Shown here piece by piece: positions 1 to 6,936 of a DNA stretch of 20,077 nt. The stretch covers positions 1 to 20,077 of the forward strand of contig WRFW01000218.1 of NCBI GenBank assembly GCA_009787435.1. The letters are read 5' to 3'. The DNA comes from Defluviitaleaceae bacterium. GTDB lineage: Bacteria > Bacillota > Clostridia > Lachnospirales > UBA5962. Each line of letters begins with the position of its first letter. The stretch's first letter is position 1. Made by a program: the position numbers and the translations under genes. The notes under the pieces are model-generated. The model was not told the DNA's origin. It saw nothing but the letters and a program-made list of their open reading frames with translations, and searched no databases.

Positions 1-61
1 TGGCAACTTCGCCATTTGTTAATTCTATATTATAAAAGCCGCTTATGTTTATTTTTAGCAT
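1..61 (-). CDS. Partial gene of unknown function, N-terminal 20 codons
   Basis: This is the beginning of a leftward gene that runs off the window. The ATG at 61 (complement) is preceded by AGAGGAG (77-71) at 9-nt spacing, and a promoter with consensus-like elements lies just upstream. The 20 visible residues read MLKINISGFYNIELTNGEVA. Nothing in them identifies a family, and no signal peptide is visible. It is a separate transcription unit from the helicase, because a hairpin terminator lies between the two. Confidence 0.65.
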   Translation of the reverse strand, partial: MLKINISGFYNIELTNGEVA

Positions 62-104
62 ATTATTTTGCTCCTCTTGTTTTGTGAAAATAGCTTTTTT
101 GAAT

Positions 105-133
105 ATTATAGCATATAATGTTTAACTATGCAA
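105..133 (-). promoter_or_regulatory. Sigma-A-type promoter for the partial leftward gene
   Basis: On the complement strand, TTGCAT (133-128) and a perfect TATAAT (110-105) are separated by 17 nt. Transcription would begin near 98, leaving a leader of about 37 nt that contains the ribosome binding site before the ATG at 61. Confidence 0.65.
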
Positions 134-143
134 GTTTATTTAA

Positions 144-174
144 AAATAAAAAAAAACGCTATAGCAGCGTTTTT
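144..174 (-). terminator. Rho-independent terminator after the helicase
   Basis: A 9-bp stem pairs AAAAACGCT (152-160) with AGCGTTTTT (166-174) around a 5-nt loop. On the complement strand it is followed by a run of T's (151-144). It lies 13 nt beyond the helicase stop codon. Confidence 0.85.
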
Positions 175-186
175 AAAAAATGTTTT

Positions 187-1869
187 CTATTTACTAGCCC
201 TTTCCACGTTCAATTTTATACCTTTGTATCTTCTGTTTTTTAATTTAGAGATGATTTGGCTAGTATAACTCATCGGCACATCAACAAAAGTAAAATCATC
301 AAAAATTTCTATACCCCCTATAGAGCGACCCGGCACATTAGCTTCATTTGCTATTGCCCCTACTATATCGCCTGGGCGTATTCTATTTCTTTTTCCAACG
401 TTTAAAATTAAACGCTCTTTATCTCTATCGTCTCTATTATTTCTATAGCCTCCGCTGCTTCTATCATTTCTATATCCATTTTGGCCACGGTCGTTTCTAT
501 TATAGTTGTTGTTATTATCGTATCTTCTATTGTTATTTTTCCACTCTGGTTCTATAATTTCTTCGTGGTTTTCTATATCTTTGCCTAGCTCCATTTTTAA
601 AAGAGCCGCGGCTATATCTAAAGTTGCCACATCTTCAGCAATTAAGCTTTCTATCATGTGTATATACTTATTTAAATCGCCAGCGTCAATTTCTTCTTTA
701 ATTTTTTCAATGAAAAGTTTCGCTTTAACTTCGGCAATCTCATTTATAGTTGGAAGCTTTCTTCTTTCTATTTTTGCTTTCGTGCGTGCCATCACATCTC
801 TTAATTTGTAAATTTCACGCCCTACTACAAAAGTACAAGCACGCCCGCTTCTACCTGCTCGCCCAGTTCTTCCTATTCTATGAACGTAGTATTCTTCATC
901 TTGCGGCAAATCATAATTTATTACTAAATCAATATCGTCTACGTCTATTCCACGAGCAGCCACATCTGTTGCAACTAATATATCAATAGTACCCTCGCGG
1001 AATTTTTTCATTACGTTGTCTCTTTGGTGCTGTTTTAAATCACCATGAAGCCCCTCTGCAAAGTAGCCCCTTGCTTGCAGCTTTTCAACTAATTCATCTA
1101 CTCTCTTTTTCGTGTTGCAAAAAGCAATGCTAAGTGTAGGGTTGTATATATCTACAACACGGCTTAATGCCTCCATTTTGCTATGCTCTGTAACTTCATA
1201 GTATGTTTGTTCTATTAAAGGCACTGTAAGCTCTTTTGGGCTTATTCTTATCGTTTCTGGGTCTTTTAAATATCTTCTGCTTAAATCTAAAATTGCTTTA
1301 GGCATAGTAGCAGAAAAAAGCACCGTTTGCCTCTCTTCTGGTGTCGTTTTTAAGATTTCTTCTATATCTTCTCTAAACCCCATGTCTAACATTTCATCGG
1401 CTTCGTCTAAAATTACAATTTTCACATTGTCCGTTTTAATAGTTCTTCTATTTAAATGGTCTATAAAACGCCCCGGTGTGCCTATTATAACTTGAACGCC
1501 TTTTTTTAAAGCCATTATTTGCCTGTCTATAGGCTGTCCACCATAAATAGGTAACACTCTTAAGTTTTGCTTAAATTTTAAAAGTTTTCTAAATTCTTCG
1601 CTCACCTGTATTGCAAGTTCTCTAGTTGGGCAAAGAATTATAGCTTGCACTGTTTTATCATTCTCGTCTAACATTTCTAGGCTCGGTATACCGAAAGCCG
1701 CGGTTTTCCCAGTTCCTGTTTGTGATTGAGCTATTAAGTCTCTCCCTGATTTTATAACGTTAACAGATTGGCTTTGGATAGGTGTTGCTTCTTCAAAGCC
1801 CATAGCTTTAATGGCATCTAATATCTCTTTGCTAATGCCTAGCTCTTCAAATTTTTGTTGTAATTGCAT
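187..1869 (-). CDS. cshA: DEAD-box ATP-dependent RNA helicase with DbpA-type RNA-binding tail
   Basis: This is a cytoplasmic ATP-dependent RNA helicase, expected to act in ribosome assembly, RNA decay or cold adaptation. Visible motifs, in order, are the Q motif (ATPIQ), Walker A AQSQTGTGKT (about 47-56), PTRELA, GTPGR, DEAD (about 155-158), SAT and HRIGRTGRAGR. An Asn/Arg/Gly-rich linker of about 45 residues follows, and then a C-terminal domain of about 75 residues resembling the DbpA/CsdA RNA-binding fold. An in-frame TTG lies 12 nt upstream at 1881. I chose the ATG at 1869 because GGAG (1879-1876) sits 6 nt before it and would overlap the TTG, giving 560 residues. The gene is monocistronic, with its own promoter and terminator. 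Family assignment is firm. Whether it is CshA, DeaD or another paralogue is inferred from the domain layout. Confidence 0.92.
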   Translation of the reverse strand: MQLQQKFEELGISKEILDAIKAMGFEEATPIQSQSVNVIKSGRDLIAQSQTGTGKTAAFGIPSLEMLDENDKTVQAIILCPTRELAIQVSEEFRKLLKFKQNLRVLPIYGGQPIDRQIMALKKGVQVIIGTPGRFIDHLNRRTIKTDNVKIVILDEADEMLDMGFREDIEEILKTTPEERQTVLFSATMPKAILDLSRRYLKDPETIRISPKELTVPLIEQTYYEVTEHSKMEALSRVVDIYNPTLSIAFCNTKKRVDELVEKLQARGYFAEGLHGDLKQHQRDNVMKKFREGTIDILVATDVAARGIDVDDIDLVINYDLPQDEEYYVHRIGRTGRAGRSGRACTFVVGREIYKLRDVMARTKAKIERRKLPTINEIAEVKAKLFIEKIKEEIDAGDLNKYIHMIESLIAEDVATLDIAAALLKMELGKDIENHEEIIEPEWKNNNRRYDNNNNYNRNDRGQNGYRNDRSSGGYRNNRDDRDKERLILNVGKRNRIRPGDIVGAIANEANVPGRSIGGIEIFDDFTFVDVPMSYTSQIISKLKNRRYKGIKLNVERASK

Positions 1870-1900
1870 TGTTATCTCCAATAATTTTTTAATACTGCTT

Positions 1901-1929
1901 ATTATACCACAAATGAATAAAAATTACAA
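1901..1929 (-). promoter_or_regulatory. Promoter of the RNA helicase gene
   Basis: On the complement strand, TTGTAA (1929-1924) and TATAAT (1906-1901) are 17 nt apart. The start codon lies about 30 nt beyond the -10 box. Confidence 0.55.
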
Positions 1930-1953
1930 ACTTTTTTAACTTTTATGCTATAT

Positions 1954-2018
1954 AATTTAATAAATCTAAATTTGGCAAATAAATTTTTGTCTATTCTTAT
2001 AGATGTATTTATTAAATT
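1954..2018. repeat. 12-bp inverted repeat flanking 41 bp, intergenic
   Basis: AATTTAATAAAT (1954-1965) is exactly complementary to ATTTATTAAATT (2007-2018). It lies in the gap between the helicase promoter and the end of the ABC permease gene. The arms contain only A and T, so chance is a real possibility. It could be a weak transcription barrier or the relic of a small element. No ORF lies inside it. Confidence 0.35.
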
Positions 2019-2025
2019 TTGTTTG

Positions 2026-2067
2026 TAATTGAGCACTTCTGAAAAGTACATTAAAGATAGCTTATTC
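2026..2067 (+). repeat. Dispersed intergenic repeat, copy 1 (short form)
   Basis: TAATTGAGCACTTCTGAAAA (2026-2045) matches 18 of 20 positions of the element at 19761. The next stretch, through TTAAAGATAGC and TTCT, also matches the 3' part of that element (18 of 23). This copy lacks the central 15-20 nt. On the complement strand it can fold as GUACUU/AAGUGC, and its end touches the permease stop codon. Confidence 0.55.
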
Positions 2068-3266
2068 TAAGCAGATTTCATTTTAAGCAGTTTTTTAAGT
2101 GGGTTTTCACCCTTGCTGCTAATATATTTTGTGTAAATTTTTATCGATAGTAGTATCGTTAGTGCCATATATATAATGTTTGCCAATATTGCTAAAATTA
2201 ATAACCCTGTTTCCATTCCAAGGCTAGTAATTCTAACTATTAGTATTAAAGGCGAAATAAAAGGAAAGAAACTAGCTATAGTTAAAACGCTATCGCTAAC
2301 CCAAGATGTGTTGCCTGCAACTATTATTCCTAGATAGTAGCTTCCCATAAGCAGCATAGTTGGCAGCATTTGAACATTTCCCGCTTCGCTTGCATCATTT
2401 ACCATAGCTGAAAGGCATGCATATAAAAAGGAGTAGCTAACAAATGCAACTAAGAAAATAATAAAAATATAAATATAGTTTATAGGGTCTAGCAAAGTTG
2501 CTAAAACTTCTGGGCTAAGGAAATTTAATATTTCGCTTTCTGTTAAAATCATAGCTATTATAAATGGCAAAATAATTAAAGCTATTTTAGTGAACATTAT
2601 TAATATTCCCGCTGTAACTTTTGCTGTAACTATAATTTGTGGAGTTGTGCTAGTAAAAAGAATTTCCACAACTTTAGATGTTTTTTCATTTATTATGCTC
2701 ATGCTAATTGCACTTGCTCCAAAAGCTAGTGTAATCATTATAAGTGTGTTAAAAATATGGCCAACTAAAAAGCCTGCCCCGCCAACTGGTATAAAATTGG
2801 CATTAACATATACATTTAAAATATCAACTGCAGCTTCGCCAAACTCATTTAAAACATAAATCTCACGGACCATATTTTCTATATCGTTTGTGTAAGCTGG
2901 CCCTGCTAAGCTATTTTCAAATACTAGTATATAATCTCTTTCTCCTATGAAATATATACCTAGATTATAATTTCCGTATTCAATTGCTTCTAGTAATTCA
3001 TCTAAATTTGTGTAGTTTCTTGAAAAGTTTGCATTTAAGTGGCTCGCTAAAATATTGTCTGTAAAAATTCCTGTGTTATCTACAATAGCTATATTAGATA
3101 GTTCACTTATGTTTTCAGTTTCTTCTCCACCAAAAAAAGCTATTATATTTGGTATAAATACAGCCGCAACACCAATAATAGCAAGTATTAGATTAGTTAT
3201 TATAAAGCTTTTACTTTTAATTGCTCTGCCATATTCAAATTCTAGTATATTTTTAAAGTTATTCAT
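2067..3266 (-). CDS. natB: ABC-2 type transporter permease (NatB-like)
   Basis: This is the membrane half of a two-gene ABC exporter. The 399 residues show one N-terminal transmembrane segment (about 20-46), an extracytoplasmic domain of about 115 residues, and then about five further membrane segments from about 168 to 380. After the second segment the motif INEKTSKVVEIL (about 192-203) matches the cytoplasmic coupling region typical of ABC-2 permeases. This plan fits the NatB/YhaP group. The ATG overlaps the end of the ATPase gene by 8 nt, so the two are translationally coupled. The best-known family member exports Na+ in Bacillus. The substrate here is not shown by the sequence and could be a peptide, drug or ion, so the symbol is tentative. 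Confidence 0.8.
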   Translation of the reverse strand: MNNFKNILEFEYGRAIKSKSFIITNLILAIIGVAAVFIPNIIAFFGGEETENISELSNIAIVDNTGIFTDNILASHLNANFSRNYTNLDELLEAIEYGNYNLGIYFIGERDYILVFENSLAGPAYTNDIENMVREIYVLNEFGEAAVDILNVYVNANFIPVGGAGFLVGHIFNTLIMITLAFGASAISMSIINEKTSKVVEILFTSTTPQIIVTAKVTAGILIMFTKIALIILPFIIAMILTESEILNFLSPEVLATLLDPINYIYIFIIFLVAFVSYSFLYACLSAMVNDASEAGNVQMLPTMLLMGSYYLGIIVAGNTSWVSDSVLTIASFFPFISPLILIVRITSLGMETGLLILAILANIIYMALTILLSIKIYTKYISSKGENPLKKLLKMKSA

Positions 3267-4161
3267 TATCCCCTCTCACCCCCTCTTTTGATTCTCCAAT
3301 TTTATCTAAAAATATTTCTAAAAGTGTAGGCTCTACTATTTTAAAAACATCTAAATTTGAATTTGAAAGCTTGCTTAAAATTTGTTTTTTGTGTTCTTCC
3401 CCGTTAAATTTAATTGTGAAACCATTTTTATTTTCAGAAAGTTTTTCATCTTCTAAATAAGAGCTTATACCCTCACCCTCTATATAAAGTTCTCTTTTTG
3501 GGTATTCTTTTTTAACGTCTCTTATGTTTCCAGTTAAGACTACTTCGCCACGGTTTATTATACAAATATCATCGCAAAATTCTTCAACTGTGTTAAGTTG
3601 GTGGCTAGAAAAAATAACTAGCTTTCCTTTTTTCACTGATTCATCAACGAAGCCTAGAAGCATAGCACTATTTACCGGGTCTAACCCTGAATATGGTTCA
3701 TCTAAAATTAAAATATCTGGGTCGTTTAAAAGGGCTAATGCAAGTTGTATTTTTTGTTGATTACCTTTAGAAAGCTCGCCTGCATTTTTCTTTATATATT
3801 CATTCATTTCCATTCTTTCTAAAAATTCAAGGCTAATTTTTTTAGCTTCTGATGCAGTTAAGCCCCTTAGCTTTCCAAAATAAATCATTTGTTCGACTAT
3901 ATTAATTTTTAAATAGAGCCCTCTTTCTTCTGGCAAATAGCCTAGTTTAAAATTTTTTTGGTTTATCTTTTGCCCATCAAGTGTTACTGTGCCACTGTCT
4001 GCATTTATAATGCCCATTATTATTTTCATAGTAGTGCTTTTTCCGTGCCCATTTCTGCCTAAGAGCCCCAAAGTTCTATTGTTTGTAGCTTTAAAACTAA
4101 CGTCTTTTAAAACATGATTGCTTCCATAGTGCTTGTTTATATCGTTCACTTCTAAAGTCAT
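3259..4161 (-). CDS. natA: ABC transporter ATP-binding protein (NatA-like)
   Basis: This is the cytoplasmic ATPase powering the permease encoded immediately downstream. Visible motifs are Walker A GRNGHGKS (35-42), a Q-loop region reading GYLPEERGLY (74-83), the signature LSKGNQQK (130-137), Walker B ILILDEP (150-156) and the switch histidine H187. The C-terminal 85 residues or so fit the DUF4162-like tail of this subfamily. The length of 300 residues is normal. The ATG at 4161 has GGAG upstream. The gene starts 28 nt after the DUF6273 gene ends, with no terminator between, which suggests the exporter is transcribed with the kinase/phosphatase cluster. Catalytic residues look intact. The Na+ specificity implied by the symbol is unproven. 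Confidence 0.85.
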   Translation of the reverse strand: MTLEVNDINKHYGSNHVLKDVSFKATNNRTLGLLGRNGHGKSTTMKIIMGIINADSGTVTLDGQKINQKNFKLGYLPEERGLYLKINIVEQMIYFGKLRGLTASEAKKISLEFLERMEMNEYIKKNAGELSKGNQQKIQLALALLNDPDILILDEPYSGLDPVNSAMLLGFVDESVKKGKLVIFSSHQLNTVEEFCDDICIINRGEVVLTGNIRDVKKEYPKRELYIEGEGISSYLEDEKLSENKNGFTIKFNGEEHKKQILSKLSNSNLDVFKIVEPTLLEIFLDKIGESKEGVRGDNE

Positions 4162-4189
4162 TTTAGTTACTCCTTTTTTGCCACTTTAT

Positions 4190-5224
4190 TTAAATTTTAA
4201 TAAACATAGCAGGGCGAACCCCTAAAGCTCTATAGCCTATATTTTTCATTGAATTATTTGTATAAGTGTATACACTTTCTTCACCCTCATAATTTATAGA
4301 ACCGCCGCTATTTATAAAAGCTGTATATTGGCTTTTAATACCTGGCGAGCGAAGCCACCACCAATCTGGTTTATTTTTAAATTTAGCTATACGTTCTAAG
4401 TTATTTTTAAAAATTATTTCTGCTTCTTTTATACTTAGTACAAACACATTATCTATACAAGCAGAACCGCCGGCTGTGAAATATTTTTCATTAAAGCTCG
4501 TTCTAATTTTCGTTTCAATTATTCTTTCTCTATCTTTTGCTTCAAATTTGTTATAAAAATTTAAGTTTAAATATTTCCTTAAGTCGCTTTCTTCCCAAGT
4601 TATAGGCATTCTTCGATTGTGATAAGCCATTTTGCCTATTATACGTTCAGAAATTATTAAAAGAGAACCGCTTGGTGTTATTCTCAGCACACGCCATTTC
4701 AGACCTCCAAAATCTATTAAAGTATGTAATAATGGACCGCTTTCAGATGGGGAAAATATAACTTTATTAAGCTCATTTTTATGTTCAGAATAATTATTTT
4801 TAGAATGATTAAGTTTCTTTTCGGTTGTTTCTATTTTTTCTATGATAGTCTTTTCTTCTTTAGTAGTAGTATTGGGCATGGCAAGTTCAGTTTGTATTCC
4901 TATATTTTTTGTTTCTTTTTGGGTTGCTATCGGCTTTTTTCCTAGCACAATTAAAATAGCAGAAACTATAGCTTCTGCTGCATTTAAATCTATACTGTAT
5001 TCATAGATTAGCTCATTTATTATTATATTTGGGTCTGTTTCTTTTAATCTGGAATAGGCGTTTAATTCACAAATTGTGAGCACTAAAAGAAAGCGAATTT
5101 TTTTAGAATTCACTGCATTAATAGGAACATCTAAAAGGGCTCCTTTAAATCTTGGAGTTTCGAAAATTTGCTCTCCAAAATCTTGTTTTAATGTTAGCAA
5201 TGCTTTTTTTGCTATCTCTCTCAC
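4190..5224 (-). CDS. DUF6273 domain protein with helical N-terminal module
   Basis: The 344 residues form three parts. An N-terminal region (about 1-98) is probably helical and contains an FKGALLDVP stretch, which recalls a short module seen in clostridial regulatory proteins (from memory, not searched). A charged Lys/Glu-rich linker covers about 99-160. The C-terminal domain (about 165-344) carries the DUF6273 hallmarks: WRVL, LLIISE, TWEESDLRKYLN, WWWLRSPG and a terminal GVRPA. DUF6273 resembles formylglycine-enzyme-like or lectin-like sheets in appearance, but its function is unknown. No signal peptide or membrane segment is seen, so it is probably cytoplasmic. The start is a GTG with no well-placed ribosome binding site and is uncertain. 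The in-frame stop just upstream excludes anything longer. It sits between the phosphatase and the ABC genes, so it is a candidate target or effector of the phosphorylation triad (inference). Confidence 0.75.
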   Translation of the reverse strand: MREIAKKALLTLKQDFGEQIFETPRFKGALLDVPINAVNSKKIRFLLVLTICELNAYSRLKETDPNIIINELIYEYSIDLNAAEAIVSAILIVLGKKPIATQKETKNIGIQTELAMPNTTTKEEKTIIEKIETTEKKLNHSKNNYSEHKNELNKVIFSPSESGPLLHTLIDFGGLKWRVLRITPSGSLLIISERIIGKMAYHNRRMPITWEESDLRKYLNLNFYNKFEAKDRERIIETKIRTSFNEKYFTAGGSACIDNVFVLSIKEAEIIFKNNLERIAKFKNKPDWWWLRSPGIKSQYTAFINSGGSINYEGEESVYTYTNNSMKNIGYRALGVRPAMFIKI

Positions 5225-5261
5225 ACCTTAGCAGGAATATTTTTTCTTATCCCTCTCCTTT

Positions 5262-6044
5262 TTAAACATTATATAAAACAGCTATTGTTACATCATCTCC
5301 GCTTCCCTCTTTCGTTATCATTTCTAACAAGCTTTTAATTTTTTCTTCTGCTTTTTCTGCCCCCTCTTCTTCTAAAGATTTTTTAATAGCTAGTGGTATT
5401 TTATAAAACTGTGCTAAATCTTCTTTGTCTGTATCATCATAAGAGTTTTTAACACCATCTGTGCTTAAAACAATTAAAGATGGTATTTCATCGCCGACTA
5501 ACACCTTATGTGAAATCTCACTGGAATCTTTTAAAGAAGCTAATGAAAGAGTAGCTCCGCCAAAGTTTTTTTCATTTTGAATAGTTAAGTCTCTCACTTC
5601 GTTTTCATATACACCTAGAATATCACCGTCTCCATGGGTTAAAATTAAAACTAAATTAGGGTAGGCAATGGCACATAAAAAAGTGCAGCCATATATTTGC
5701 GGCTCATTTCCCTCGTTATCTATTTCTGGGTATTCTTCAAGGTGTACCTCAACTGCTTTTTGCCAAAGATGAAGAAATCGTGCTTTTAAATGTTTTATAC
5801 CGTCTAAATCTTCAGCGTCTTTAATAATAGCATCTTCACAAACTTCTGTAATTATCGTTGTAGCAAAAAAAGCCCCTAAAGCGGAGCGTGTATATCTAGG
5901 ACCTCCATGTCCGTCTGAAACTGCTATTATATGTTCATTTGTGCTAACACTATCTTGATTTTCAAGCCCTCTCTTTTCATGCGAAGCTCCGATTACAGAG
6001 CTGCCTATAGAATTCCATTTTTTGAAAAAATCTTTCCCCTCCAT
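5262..6044 (-). CDS. PP2C-family serine/threonine protein phosphatase
   Basis: This is a metal-dependent protein phosphatase expected to reverse the neighbouring kinase. In the 260-residue form it shows NQD (29-31), SDGHGG (43-48), a central GDGD, STDG (with D196) and a C-terminal GDD (249-251). These are the acidic residues that bind Mn/Mg in PP2C enzymes. No membrane segment or extra domain is visible, and the length is that of a bare catalytic domain. Two longer in-frame starts exist (6068 and 6056). I prefer the ATG at 6044 because GGAGGG (6054-6049) precedes it by 4 nt. The gene lies between the vWA and DUF6273 genes, 37 nt from the latter. It is the second member of the TerY-P-type triad. 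Confidence 0.88.
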   Translation of the reverse strand: MEGKDFFKKWNSIGSSVIGASHEKRGLENQDSVSTNEHIIAVSDGHGGPRYTRSALGAFFATTIITEVCEDAIIKDAEDLDGIKHLKARFLHLWQKAVEVHLEEYPEIDNEGNEPQIYGCTFLCAIAYPNLVLILTHGDGDILGVYENEVRDLTIQNEKNFGGATLSLASLKDSSEISHKVLVGDEIPSLIVLSTDGVKNSYDDTDKEDLAQFYKIPLAIKKSLEEEGAEKAEEKIKSLLEMITKEGSGDDVTIAVLYNV

Positions 6045-6093
6045 TATTCCCTCCATTCTCGCTAACATTTATTTTTTCAGACTGTTTTGATAA

Positions 6094-6124
6094 GTGAGAA
6101 CCTCTAAAAACGTATAAGTTTTCT
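6094..6124 (+). repeat. Dispersed intergenic repeat, copy 2
   Basis: The block GAGAACCTCTAAAAAC followed by TAAGTTTT (6096-6122) matches GAGCACCTCTAAAAAC...TAAGTTTT at 19766-19792 at about 23 of 27 positions. It sits in the gap between the vWA and phosphatase genes, in antisense orientation to that transcript. Confidence 0.45.
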
Positions 6125-6151
6125 AATTTAACATACAGTTAAATTAGAAAA
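6119..6151 (-). terminator. Perfect 14-bp hairpin at the end of the vWA gene
   Basis: TTTTCTAATTTAAC (6119-6132) pairs perfectly with GTTAAATTAGAAAA (6138-6151) around the 5-nt loop ATACA. The vWA stop codon is inside the stem. On the complement strand the stem is not followed directly by U's, although a T5 run comes about 7 nt later. It is best read as an intra-operon attenuator or mRNA-stabilising stem rather than a full terminator. Confidence 0.55.
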
Positions 6152-6845
6152 TATCGTCTTCATCGTCTTCTGCACCTATCATCACTTGTTTTTCAGGGTG
6201 TGGCGGCAGCTGCACATTGGAATTGCTCGTCCCTATTACTGAATGGCTAACACTTTTGCTAACTTCAACAGAAGCCCACTTTATAAAAGCTATAAGTTCG
6301 CTTGCCCTATCTGCAACTAATGGCGGGTTTTCAGTTGGATTAGAACAAAATTTACTAAGCTCTGTTATGTTTGCATCTTCGCCAATAGCAATAGCAATTC
6401 GCACTGCTTTTTGACCCCATCTTTCGGCTAAAAGCTCTTTTAATCCGCCCTCATAATCGTCTGTTGCTTCGCCATCGCTCATTAGTATTATTACTGGCGG
6501 CAATGCTCTTTCACCCATTTTTTCCATAGAAAGTTCTTTTGCCATTAGCCTTAAGGCTGCTCCTGTTTCTGTATAGCCATTTACGCTTAAATCATACCAC
6601 TCAAAATCGTTTATTTCTGTTTCTTCTGTGTGCCAAGCAGCCCCAACTGAAAATTTCATAGTCCGAACAAACATTTTAGCTTCATGGTTATCTTCTGCTG
6701 CATCTCTAAGGGGTGCTATACAAGCTTTAATAGCTCTATTAACCGTTGCAATCTTTTCCCCAGCCATTGAATGGCTAGTGTCTACTAGCCAATATATTTT
6801 AAGGGAACGCTTACTAACCGCACCCCCTATTTCATCAAATCCCAT
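6144..6845 (-). CDS. TerY-like von Willebrand factor A domain protein
   Basis: This is a cytoplasmic vWA protein of 233 residues. The metal-ion-dependent adhesion site is complete: DTSHS (D22, S24, S26), T94 in YTETGAA and D124 in LMSDGEATDD. The body matches the TerY type of vWA protein. The C-terminal tail beyond about residue 195 is polar and ends in a very acidic EDDEDDIF. No zinc ribbon is fused here, unlike many TerY proteins; that module is on the kinase instead. TerY-P vWA proteins are thought to scaffold a kinase, a phosphatase and their target. The flanking genes encode exactly that pair. The ATG at 6845 has GGAG about 10 nt upstream. Target and stress signal are unknown. Confidence 0.87.
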   Translation of the reverse strand: MGFDEIGGAVSKRSLKIYWLVDTSHSMAGEKIATVNRAIKACIAPLRDAAEDNHEAKMFVRTMKFSVGAAWHTEETEINDFEWYDLSVNGYTETGAALRLMAKELSMEKMGERALPPVIILMSDGEATDDYEGGLKELLAERWGQKAVRIAIAIGEDANITELSKFCSNPTENPPLVADRASELIAFIKWASVEVSKSVSHSVIGTSNSNVQLPPHPEKQVMIGAEDDEDDIF

Positions 6846-6936
6846 TTTAAGAATTCTCCTTTTGGTTGGATTTTATAACTTTATGAAGATTAAAAGTTTA
6901 TTTATGAGTTTTTTTATTTTTTAAACATTTTCTCGC

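Noticed and set aside
348..989. Plus-strand ORFs opposite the helicase
   Set aside because: They lie antisense to a clear DEAD-box gene, have low-complexity aromatic/Leu-rich products and no ribosome binding site.
3055..3760. Plus-strand ORFs opposite the ABC genes
   Set aside because: They overlap intact, motif-bearing genes and lack start signals.
2067..4161. Firm assignment of the ABC pair as a sodium exporter
   Set aside because: The resemblance to NatAB is at subfamily level only. The nearby antiporter is a separate operon and does not prove Na+ as substrate.
6868..6936. Possible mini-ORF between kinase and vWA genes
   Set aside because: The only ATG there opens three further codons before a stop.
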